Positions 1 through 5,053 are shown, numbered from the stretch's first letter. The stretch is DNA of 5,893 bases from Anaerolineae bacterium (GCA_030597485.1 JAUVRU010000163.1:1-5893); one strand, 5' to 3'. Program-made: numbers and translations. Notes: generated from the sequence alone by a model not told the origin.

Positions 1-372
1 ATCCCTGCCACTATGATGGCGGCGATGGCTGTTGATTGACGTACAAGGCAAGAGAAAGACATACACTATATCCCCTATGTTTGAGGCTCCCAGGATGAAG
101 GCAATCCTGGCCCATTCTCCATTCTGAAAACCCCGACTGCTGAAGATTTCGCCGGCTGGAATTCGTGCCCGGATGGGCGCTTGCCGCCTGTTGTGTCAAG
201 GTCACCGGTGGCACAATTATAGCCGATATTTCCCTGGAGCAAAGAACCGCAGATCCCAAAACCGCATCCTTGGACAACCGGCACCTGTGGGCTAGATCAT
301 CACCATTGTATCACCGGGCAGGCAACCTCTCAAGGATGGCAACCCTGAATCCGGCACCCGCAAAACCACCAA
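1..372. other. Left-edge region without a supportable gene
   Basis: I see no convincing coding region here. The open frames on both strands are short, start without good ribosome binding sites and give unfamiliar protein. Visible structure is limited to two things. One is an inverted repeat at 90-96/104-110 (CCAGGAT/ATCCTGG, 7-nt loop) with no T-run behind it on either strand. The other is a TATAAT hexamer on the minus strand (216-221) whose best -35 candidate (TTTGCT, 238-243) is poor. The first 39 bases read open in frame 1 to a TGA at 37-39, so they could be the tail of an upstream plus-strand gene, but 12 codons cannot be assigned. Confidence 0.5.
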
Positions 373-402
373 GGCCCTCTCCGTGCTGGCACGGAGAGGG
401 CC
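373..402 (-). terminator. Strong hairpin, probable terminator of the cohesin/LysM gene
   Basis: There is a perfect 13-bp GC-rich inverted repeat (arms 373-385 and 390-402) with a 4-nt loop. It lies about 100 nt past the stop codon of the minus-strand cohesin/LysM gene. Read on the minus strand it is followed by TTGGTGGTTTTGCGG, a broken T-tract, so it would be an imperfect intrinsic terminator or an mRNA 3'-end stabiliser. On the plus strand it is followed by ACGCTAC, with no T-run, so the minus orientation is preferred. Confidence 0.7.
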
Positions 403-501
403 ACGCTACATACTCAACAGGAGGCAGTTCACCTATCCATCTGTTGGCAGTCTTCTACTACAGCCAGAGATCGGGAAGGGCGGAACCCTTCCCCACTGGC
501 C

Positions 502-1557
502 CTAATACGGTGACGGGGTCGGGCACGGGATGAGAAGCACCTGCCCCGCGTAGATGTAGTTGGGATTGCTGATGCTGTTGTATGAAGCCAGCTCCCAGAC
601 AGTGAACCCGTACCGGCGGGCGATGGAATACAGGGTATCGCCCCATTGCACCACGTAGCGAGTGGGGCACGGGCCGGGCGGCACCGGGCCTGGTCCTGGT
701 CCTGGTCCCGGTCCGCAAGGAATGATGAGCACCTGGCCTACGTAGATCAGGTTGATGTTCTGGATGTTGTTGTAGGATGCGATCTGCCAGATGGATACCC
801 CAAATCGACGAGAGATGGCAGACAACGTGTCTCCCGGTCGCACCACATAGCGGACAGGGCACGGCCCAGGCGGCACCGGTGGTACCACCGTGGGATGGCC
901 GGGATGGGGGGTCGGGGTCGGCCACACAGGAGGGAGCAGCGTCGGAGTCGGCCACACAGGAGGCAGCAGCGTCGGGGTCGGCCACACAGGGGGCGTCGGC
1001 GGTGGACCCGTGCCAACCGTGATGCTCCCACCCTGGGAAGTGCTGGGAATTGGCTGCCCCTGGGCATTCGCCAGGTTGACCACGTTGAACACCACGTCAG
1101 CGTGCCCGCCATTCACACCGCGGAAAGCGACGGAGGCCATCAGGCCGCTGCCGTTCACCGGCGCATGAGGGGGCAATTGGGTGAGCGCGTAGCGGATGAT
1201 CCCGGCCGCATTGTCGGCGGTGTTCACGGCCACGAAATCCGGCGCCGGGAAATTGCCGGGCTGGATCTGGATGCCCTCTCTATTCGGGTCCGCGTCTTGC
1301 ACCTGTAACACCGAGGGATTGAAGCGCAGTTCCACGTCGGCCGCCGCCAGGCCCGACACATTGTCAACCCGGATCTCGATTGTCGTGGTTGACCCCACTC
1401 CAATCTGCTCCGAGACAGGCGCAATGCGAACCACCGTTCCCGCCTGGCTGGCGGCAGCCGGGCTGACGGCGAATTGGCCACCCAGAGAGCTCACCAGTAC
1501 GACTACGCAGAGAATGGCAAAGGGCCGAAAGAGTCGCGTTGTTATTGTGGTAGACAT
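502..1557 (-). CDS. Secreted cohesin-like domain protein with two C-terminal LysM domains
   Basis: The 351-residue protein is exported and probably attached to the cell surface. Residues 1 to about 37 are a signal peptide (Arg at 8 and 11, hydrophobic core AILCVVVLVSSL, small residues before the mature VVRIAPVSE). Residues 42-182 resemble a cohesin-type beta-sandwich: the signatures are GSTTTIEIRVDNVSGLAAAD, then LRFNPSVLQV, then VAFRGVNG. Residues 184-230 are a Pro-rich linker with three copies of VWPTPTLLPP or a variant. LysM1 is about 236-281 (YVVRPGDTLSAISRRFGV...GQVLIIPC) and LysM2 about 300-345 (YVVQWGDTLYSIARRYGF...GQVLLIPC), joined by a Gly-Pro linker. LysM modules bind glycans with N-acetylglucosamine, such as peptidoglycan. 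The cohesin-like part may bind other proteins, but no dockerin is visible here. Cys233/281 and Cys297/345 bracket each LysM. The start is supported by AGGAGGT 5 nt upstream. No enzymatic domain is seen. Confidence 0.88.
   Translation of the reverse strand: MSTTITTRLFRPFAILCVVVLVSSLGGQFAVSPAAASQAGTVVRIAPVSEQIGVGSTTTIEIRVDNVSGLAAADVELRFNPSVLQVQDADPNREGIQIQPGNFPAPDFVAVNTADNAAGIIRYALTQLPPHAPVNGSGLMASVAFRGVNGGHADVVFNVVNLANAQGQPIPSTSQGGSITVGTGPPPTPPVWPTPTLLPPVWPTPTLLPPVWPTPTPHPGHPTVVPPVPPGPCPVRYVVRPGDTLSAISRRFGVSIWQIASYNNIQNINLIYVGQVLIIPCGPGPGPGPGPVPPGPCPTRYVVQWGDTLYSIARRYGFTVWELASYNSISNPNYIYAGQVLLIPCPTPSPY
687..714 (-). repeat. Hexamer repeat encoding the Gly-Pro linker between LysM domains
   Basis: The plus strand carries CCTGGT-type hexamers that encode a run of alternating Gly and Pro on the minus strand, between the closing Cys of LysM1 and the opening Cys of LysM2. 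It is a flexible or extended spacer inside the coding sequence. Confidence 0.75.
911..1000 (-). repeat. Three tandem 30-bp repeats encoding the Pro-rich linker
   Basis: Units occupy 911-940, 941-970 and 971-1000. Each begins GTCGGRGTCGGCCACACAGG on the plus strand and differs mainly in its last 10 bases. They encode VWPTPT followed by LLPP or PHPG on the minus strand. The near identity at third codon positions points to recent duplication, and copy number may vary between strains. Confidence 0.9.
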
Positions 1558-1562
1558 TTCTT

Positions 1563-1645
1563 ACCTCCTGATGCCAGTATGGCATACGTGAGTTTGTTCC
1601 TGCCAATCAGTCTACAGTATAGATGAAGCTTGTTCTGTACGGCAA
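1563..1645 (-). promoter_or_regulatory. Promoter, leader and RBS of the cohesin/LysM gene
   Basis: On the minus strand a TATACT -10 box (1616-1621) is preceded 18 bp upstream by TTGCCG (1640-1645), a moderate -35 match. A TTGACT lies a little further upstream but at 23-bp spacing, too far. Initiation would fall near 1609, giving a leader of about 50 nt. The leader contains the inverted repeat 1571-1576/1580-1585 just before the AGGAGGT ribosome binding site (1563-1569). Confidence 0.55.
1571..1585. repeat. Perfect 6-bp inverted repeat next to the RBS
   Basis: The sequence ATGCCAGTATGGCAT is a perfect palindrome with a 3-nt centre. It lies one base from the ribosome binding site of the cohesin/LysM gene and between the inferred transcription start and the start codon. 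It could be a roadblock operator or a small mRNA hairpin affecting ribosome access. Chance occurrence is possible. Confidence 0.5.
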
Positions 1646-1690
1646 GTCAAAAGCCGTTGCAAAGATTGAGGCGATGCTGGCAGCCTCCCT

Positions 1691-1741
1691 CCGTGTCACC
1701 CCAACATCTAGGGCCATCGTGCCACGTTACCCCCAACATAT
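1691..1741. repeat. Two imperfect direct repeats upstream of the cohesin/LysM promoter
   Basis: CCGTGTCACCCCAACATCTA (1691-1710) and CCACGTTACCCCCAACATAT (1722-1741) are related copies whose CAACAT cores lie 32 bp apart, about three helical turns. They sit roughly 45-100 bp upstream of the inferred -35 box of the cohesin/LysM gene, a position suited to an activator or repressor. Function is unknown and the similarity may be fortuitous. Confidence 0.35.
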
Positions 1742-1779
1742 TGTGGTAACCAGGTCACCCGGACAGATGGCCTGTATCC

Positions 1780-1810
1780 AAAAACGCCGGAGGGCTATCG
1801 CACCCCGGCG
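1780..1810 (-). terminator. Intrinsic terminator ending the candidate 6S transcript
   Basis: On the minus strand CGCCGG (1810-1805) pairs with CCGGCG (1790-1785), with partial pairing inside, and is immediately followed by TTTTT (1784-1780). This is a classical Rho-independent signal. It ends the RNA starting near 1959. It may also stop read-through from glnA, for which I see no separate terminator. Confidence 0.8.
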
Positions 1811-1959
1811 CTTCTGGACTTCAGTTGTACCCCTGGTACCCTTGGAACCGATAGCTTGTGGAAGTGCAACGTCCACGGACTATGACGATCAGTCTTCGTC
1901 TGTTAAGTGTCTCCTCCACAAGTTGTGATAGCGAATGAACGTAGTTGGTTCCCCGGTAC
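1780..1959 (-). ncRNA. ssrS: Candidate 6S RNA
   Basis: 6S RNA mimics an open promoter and binds housekeeping RNA polymerase holoenzyme. The inferred transcript runs from G1959 to the T-run at 1780, about 180 nt, a typical 6S length. Folded on the minus strand it gives a closing stem GTACC/GGTAC (1959-1955 with 1840-1836) continuing as GGAACC/GGTTCC (1952-1947 with 1849-1844). Next comes a lopsided central bubble, 24 nt on the 5' side (1946-1923) and 5 nt on the 3' side (1854-1850). Then an 8-bp stem CTTGTGGA/TCCACAAG (1922-1915 with 1862-1855) and an irregular apical arm whose tip is GACT/AGTC (1894-1891 with 1881-1878). The 3' strand from 1845 reads CCAAGGGT, then AGGGG, then TACA, close to the E. 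coli 6S 3' strand as I remember it. It has its own promoter and terminator and no convincing ORF. The alternative is another structured small RNA. The 5' end is inferred. Confidence 0.74.
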
Positions 1960-1965
1960 GCAACC

Positions 1966-1994
1966 AGTATACCACAGTTTATGTCAAGAGTCAA
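1966..1994 (-). promoter_or_regulatory. Sigma-70 type promoter of the candidate 6S RNA
   Basis: On the minus strand TTGACT (1989-1994) and TATACT (1966-1971) are separated by exactly 17 bp, each with one mismatch to consensus. This puts initiation near G1959, exactly at the 5' end of the predicted closing stem. No open frame with a ribosome binding site follows, which supports a non-coding transcript. Confidence 0.8.
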
Positions 1995-2085
1995 GGGGTT
2001 TTTGTAAGAAATTGCGGTTTTGGTGTCCGGTTTTCAGGACAATAAGCCGGTGATGGTCCCCATCTTGAGTGTGGGCAAGGCAGAC

Positions 2086-2140
2086 TCACCACGGAGGCAG
2101 AGAGTCCACGGAGAATTCTAGAGGTTCTCCGTGTCTCCCT
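2086..2140. repeat. ACGGAG-rich inverted repeat element
   Basis: This block contains CCACGGAGGCAGAGAG followed by a 9-bp inverted repeat, CACGGAGAA (2107-2115) and TTCTCCGTG (2125-2133), around a 9-nt loop. CACGGAG-type motifs recur (2090-2095 and 2107-2113, with the inverse at 2127-2133). It resembles the short non-coding ACCACGGAG-type repeats scattered between genes in many environmental bacterial genomes. No T-run follows on the minus strand, so it is a poor intrinsic terminator for glnA, although it could stabilise that mRNA's 3' end. Confidence 0.6.
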
Positions 2141-2150
2141 GGTTCAATTC

Positions 2151-2198
2151 GACCTCAGCCTTAGCCTTGATCTTGGCCTTAGCCTCAACCTTAACCTC
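2151..2198 (-). repeat. Eight tandem RAGGYY hexamers abutting the glnA stop codon
   Basis: Read on the minus strand, eight consecutive hexamers fit RAGGYY with a single mismatch: GAGGTT, AAGGTT, GAGGCT, AAGGCC, AAGATC, AAGGCT, AAGGCT, GAGGTC. The array begins at the second base of the glnA TGA stop (2197-2199). In the glnA frame it lies wholly behind the stop. Another frame would give an alternating Lys/Glu/Ala peptide, which I regard as a by-product of the repeat. Confidence 0.85.
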
Positions 2199-3612
2199 AC
2201 ACATCATAATAAAGCACAAACTCGTGGGGATGGGGGCGCATTCGGATGGGATCCACCTCCACCTCGCGCTTGTAGGCAATGTAAGCCTCCAGCACGTCAG
2301 GGGTGAACACGTCACCTTTCAACAGGAACTCGTGGTCTGCCTCCAGCGCATCCAACACCTTGGCCAGGGAGTCGGGCACCTGTTTCACCAGCCGGGCCTC
2401 CTCGGGCGGCAGATCGTAGAGGTCCTTGTCCATCGGCGGGCCAGGATCGGTTCGGTTCTGGATGCCGTCCAGGCCGGCCATCAGCAAGGCGGCGAAGGCA
2501 AAGTATGGATTGCAGCTGGGATCGGGGGCCCGGAACTCGATGCGCTTGGCCCCCGGCCTCTTGGAGTATACCGGAATCCGGCAGATGGCCGACCGGTTCC
2601 GCTGGGAGTAGGCCAGGTTGACCGGTGCCTCAAAGCCGGGCACCAGCCGCCGGTAGGAGTTGGTGGTGGGCGCGGTCAGCGCCAACAGGGCTGACGAGTG
2701 CCCCAACAGGCCACCAATGTAGTACCGGGCGGGATCCGATAGCTGGGCGTACCCGGCCTCGTCGAAGAAGATGTTCTTCTCGCCCTTCCACAAGCTGGTG
2801 TGGACGTGCATGCCGCTGCCGTTGTCCTCGAACAGAGGTTTGGGCATGAAGGTGGCCGTCATATTGTGCTGGCGGGCCACGTTTTTCACGATGTATTTGT
2901 AGATCATCAGGTTGTCGGCGGAAGTGAGCAGGGTGTCGTAGTGCAGGTCGATCTCTGCCTGCCCGGCTGTGGCCACCTCGTGATGATGGACCTCGACCGG
3001 CACACCAACCTCTTCCAGCGCCAGCACCATCTCGCTGCGCAGGTCTTGCAAGGTGTCGGTGGGGGGGACCGGGAAGTAGCCCCGCTTGGGAGGGATCTGC
3101 CCGCCCAGGTTGGGCCCCAGATCTTCACCGCTGTTCCACCATCCCTCCTGGCTGTCTATGTGGTAGAAGGCAGCGTTGGTGCTCCCCCCATAGCGCACGT
3201 CGTTGAAGACGAAGAACTCTGCCTCCGGTCCCCAGTAGCTGACGTCCGCCAGGCCGGTCTGCTTCAGGTAGGCCTCGGCCTTCCGGGCCACATAACGGGG
3301 ATCCCGGGTGTACGGCTGCCGGGTTACCGGGTCGTACACGTCACAGATCATGGTCAGGGTGGGGATGTCGAGCGCCGGATCCAGAATGGCCGTGTCTGGA
3401 TCGGGAATCAGGATCATGTCGGATTGGTGGATCTCCTGGAAGCCGCGAATGGAAGACCCGTCGAAGCCCATGCCCTCATCGAACATGTCTTCGGTCAGCG
3501 CGTGGGCCGGCAGGCTGAAATGCTGCCAGGTGCCGGGCAGGTCGGTGAACCGCATGTCCACCATCTTCACCTCTTCCGCCATCTTGAGCACGTCCGTGGC
3601 CGTTTTCGACAT
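2197..3612 (-). CDS. glnA: Glutamine synthetase, type I (GSI-beta)
   Basis: It catalyses ATP-dependent ligation of ammonium to glutamate, giving glutamine, in the cytoplasm as a dodecamer. The 471 residues match the roughly 470 of type I enzymes. Visible motifs are FDGSS (50-54), EAEFF (130-134, metal-binding glutamates), [13 protein letters not shown] (207-218), [10 protein letters not shown] (264-273, metal-binding His), [10 protein letters not shown] (321-330), NRSAICRIP (339-347) and [14 protein letters not shown] (357-370). [12 protein letters not shown] (394-405) carries Tyr399 in the adenylylation-loop context. The insert near 146-170 also fits GSI-beta, so control by adenylylation is likely. 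The start at 3612 is chosen because AAGGAG lies about 10 nt upstream, homology begins at once and a promoter sits just before it. An in-frame ATG at 3738 would add 42 residues translated from promoter and repeat DNA. All core residues look intact. Confidence 0.98.
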   Translation of the reverse strand: MSKTATDVLKMAEEVKMVDMRFTDLPGTWQHFSLPAHALTEDMFDEGMGFDGSSIRGFQEIHQSDMILIPDPDTAILDPALDIPTLTMICDVYDPVTRQPYTRDPRYVARKAEAYLKQTGLADVSYWGPEAEFFVFNDVRYGGSTNAAFYHIDSQEGWWNSGEDLGPNLGGQIPPKRGYFPVPPTDTLQDLRSEMVLALEEVGVPVEVHHHEVATAGQAEIDLHYDTLLTSADNLMIYKYIVKNVARQHNMTATFMPKPLFEDNGSGMHVHTSLWKGEKNIFFDEAGYAQLSDPARYYIGGLLGHSSALLALTAPTTNSYRRLVPGFEAPVNLAYSQRNRSAICRIPVYSKRPGAKRIEFRAPDPSCNPYFAFAALLMAGLDGIQNRTDPGPPMDKDLYDLPPEEARLVKQVPDSLAKVLDALEADHEFLLKGDVFTPDVLEAYIAYKREVEVDPIRMRPHPHEFVLYYDV

Positions 3613-3648
3613 ATCGGTTATTCTCCTTATCGCTCCTGGTTTTGTTTG

Positions 3649-3677
3649 ATGATAACCCTGTTGTCGAGAATGTGCAA
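3649..3677 (-). promoter_or_regulatory. Probable glnA promoter
   Basis: On the minus strand TTGCAC (3672-3677) and TATCAT (3649-3654) lie 17 bp apart. Initiation near 3642 would leave a leader of about 30 nt containing AAGGAG before the ATG at 3612. Because the in-frame upstream ATG at 3738 lies above this promoter, the longer protein start is unlikely to be used. Confidence 0.7.
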
Positions 3678-3686
3678 GGTGGCAGG

Positions 3687-3721
3687 AAGGAGGAAGTAAG
3701 GAGTAGGGAGTAAGGAGTAAG
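3687..3721. repeat. GAGTAAG heptad repeat between the divergent promoters
   Basis: Consecutive 7-bp units AAGTAAG, GAGTAGG, GAGTAAG and GAGTAAG (3694-3721), preceded by the related AAGGAGG, fill most of the 54 bp between the two -35 boxes. This resembles the short tandemly repeated heptads known from intergenic DNA of cyanobacteria and seen in other environmental bacteria. The minus strand gives the TPYSLL-type peptide typical of such repeats when mis-called as coding. Confidence 0.85.
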
Positions 3722-3731
3722 AAATGGTCGG

Positions 3732-3760
3732 TTGACACACTTACTTTCTTCTGTTATACT
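3732..3760 (+). promoter_or_regulatory. Near-consensus sigma-70 promoter of the aap operon
   Basis: TTGACA (3732-3737), a perfect -35 box, is separated by 17 bp from TATACT (3755-3760), one mismatch from consensus. Initiation would be near 3767, leaving about 180 nt of leader before the aapJ start at 3949. This is the strongest promoter in the window by sequence. Confidence 0.85.
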
Positions 3761-3766
3761 GGGTGG

Positions 3767-3948
3767 CAGTCGCCGCCAACTCTCTGGGCGTCTCACTTGT
3801 GCTTCCAATTCCTCGACGACGAATATGTGAACAGCTCCTGGCGATGGTTGGTTGGAGTGGTCTACCACGGAAGGAGGTGAAAACCGGAAATCCACGCTTG
3901 TATCCCCTGATCGTAAGTCACCTTTAATAGAATGGAGGAGGAAGAACC
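3767..3948 (+). promoter_or_regulatory. Long 5' leader of aapJ with upstream mini-ORF and two Shine-Dalgarno sites
   Basis: The real aapJ ribosome binding site is GGAGGAGG (3934-3941), 7 nt before the ATG. A second, fuller anti-16S match, AAGGAGGTGA (3871-3880), has no close start codon. Its AGGTGA (3875-3880) can pair with TCACCT (3918-3923). A 27-codon frame, starting ATGGTTGG at 3844 and ending at TAA 3925-3927, spans both arms and stops 21 nt before aapJ, but it has no good ribosome binding site of its own. I recognise no known riboswitch. A regulatory role is inference. Confidence 0.4.
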
Positions 3949-5025
3949 ATGAATCGCAAGTTAGCTGCAACGTTAGCCGTGTTGTTGATATTGAGCATCA
4001 TACTCACTGCCTGGGCGCCGGCCGCCCAAGCGGAGGAGGAGTGCCCCGAGTGCCCCGCGTGCCCCGAGGTGGCTGGCGGGCAGCGTTTCCAGCTCATCAA
4101 GGACCGGGGGTACGTCATCTGCGGTGTCAACCAAGAGCTGCCGGGCTTCGGCTACCTCAACCCTGAGGGTGACTTCGAAGGGTTCGACGTTGACTTCTGC
4201 AAGGCCATCGCCGCTGCCGTCTTTGGTGACGCCACCGCGGTGGAGTACCGCCCGCTGGTCGCGGCCGAGCGGCTGCCGGCCCTTCAGACCGGTGAGATTG
4301 ACGTCTTGATCCGCAACACGACCTGGACCCTGACCCGGGATACGGCCAACGAGCTGGACTGGGCTGCGATAACCTTCTACGATGGCCAGGGCATGCTGGT
4401 CCGGGTGGACAGTGGATGGGAGAAGCTGGAGGATATGGAGGGAGCCACAGTCTGCAGCACCACCGGCACCACCACGGAGATGAACCTGGCCGACCAGTTC
4501 CGAAAGCTGGGCGCTGAGATCACCCCCCTGCTTTTCGAGAGCACCCAGGACACAACCACGGCCTACGAAGAGGGACGTTGCGACGCACAGACGTCCGACA
4601 AGTCGCAGTTAGCCACGCTCCGTTCGGTCATGGCCGTTCCCGAAGACCATGTCATCCTGGACGTCACCATGTCGAAGGAGCCCTTGGGGCCGCTGACCGC
4701 CCACGGCGACAATCAGTGGAACGACGTGGTGCGCTGGGTGGTCTGGGGGATGCAAGAGGCTGAGGAATTGGGCGTCAGCTCCGAGAACGTGGATGAGATG
4801 CTCCTTAGCGACGACCCGGTCACCAGGCGCCTCCTGGGCGTCGAGGGTGAAATGGGCACCTCCCTGGGCATCCCCGATGACTTTATGGTCAACGTCCTCA
4901 ATCAGGTGGGCAACTACGAGGAAGTGTACAACCGCCACCTGGGGCCGGAGGGCATCTACATCCCGCGCGGGCCCAACGAATTGTGGACCAACGGCGGATT
5001 GATATACCCCATGGCCTTCCGCTAG
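3949..5025 (+). CDS. aapJ: General L-amino acid ABC transporter, substrate-binding protein (AapJ family)
   Basis: It captures amino acids outside the membrane and delivers them to the AapQ/AapM permease pair, with AapP as the ATPase. The protein has 358 residues, close to the usual 340-360. Residues 1-28 are a signal peptide (Arg3, Lys4, core LAATLAVLLILSIILTAW, cleavage after AQA). There is no lipobox cysteine at the cleavage site. The binding fold starts at about 46. Family signatures are DRGYVICGVNQELPGFGYLN (52-71), FEGFDVDFCKAIAAAVFGD (76-94), RPLVAAERLPALQTGEIDVL (101-120) and RNTTWTLTRD (122-131). TTGTTTEMNLAD follows at 171-182 and RCDAQTSDKSQLA at 210-222. The mature N-terminus is unusual: EECPECPACPEV places Cys at 32, 35 and 38. 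The start is supported by GGAGGAGG 7 nt upstream. It is followed after 107 bp by an AapQ-like permease. Confidence 0.95.
   Translation: MNRKLAATLAVLLILSIILTAWAPAAQAEEECPECPACPEVAGGQRFQLIKDRGYVICGVNQELPGFGYLNPEGDFEGFDVDFCKAIAAAVFGDATAVEYRPLVAAERLPALQTGEIDVLIRNTTWTLTRDTANELDWAAITFYDGQGMLVRVDSGWEKLEDMEGATVCSTTGTTTEMNLADQFRKLGAEITPLLFESTQDTTTAYEEGRCDAQTSDKSQLATLRSVMAVPEDHVILDVTMSKEPLGPLTAHGDNQWNDVVRWVVWGMQEAEELGVSSENVDEMLLSDDPVTRRLLGVEGEMGTSLGIPDDFMVNVLNQVGNYEEVYNRHLGPEGIYIPRGPNELWTNGGLIYPMAFR
4042..4068 (+). repeat. Three tandem 9-bp units encoding Cys-Pro-Glu/Ala
   Basis: TGCCCCGAG, TGCCCCGCG and TGCCCCGAG follow one another and encode CPE, CPA, CPE at the start of the mature AapJ-like protein. 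The near-identical codons suggest slippage expansion of one tripeptide. Confidence 0.8.
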
Positions 5026-5053
5026 ACCAGACAGCCCCGCCAGGGGTGAAATG

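Noticed and set aside
120..220. Possible tRNA, because of GGCACGAATTCC-like sequence on the minus strand
   Set aside because: There is no cloverleaf. The T-arm, anticodon arm and acceptor pairing cannot be placed.
216..243. Minus-strand promoter with a perfect TATAAT at 216-221
   Set aside because: The best -35 (TTTGCT) matches poorly at 16-bp spacing, and no gene or structured RNA is recognisable downstream before the left edge.
911..1000. CRISPR-like reading of the 30-bp repeats
   Set aside because: The units are directly adjacent with no spacers, are in frame and encode a Pro-rich linker.
646..1308. Arg- and His-rich plus-strand frame of 220 codons opposite the cohesin/LysM gene
   Set aside because: It is antisense to a well-supported gene with domains on the other strand. 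Its composition is the usual reverse reading of Pro/Gly-rich DNA.
1623..1928. Plus-strand 101-codon frame over the ncRNA region
   Set aside because: It overlaps the 6S candidate and its terminator on the opposite strand, lacks a ribosome binding site and shows no familiar motif.
2118..2315. Minus-strand peptide with alternating Lys/Glu/Ala (VEAKAKIKAKAEVE)
   Set aside because: The pattern is the direct translation of the RAGGYY hexamers in a frame different from glnA, so it is not evidence of a gene.
2131..2694. Plus-strand 187-codon frame over the glnA 3' end and hexamer array
   Set aside because: It starts in the repeat element and then runs antisense to glnA, with no recognisable domain.
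2800..3699. Long plus-strand open frame of 299 codons across glnA
   Set aside because: It lies antisense to conserved glutamine synthetase codons, gives low-complexity unfamiliar protein and has no ribosome binding site or promoter. It is a GC-skew shadow.
3613..3738. A 42-residue N-terminal extension of GlnA from the in-frame ATG at 3738
   Set aside because: It is translated from the heptad repeats and glnA promoter, lacks the family's homology, and the ATG at 3612 has a good ribosome binding site and gives the normal length.
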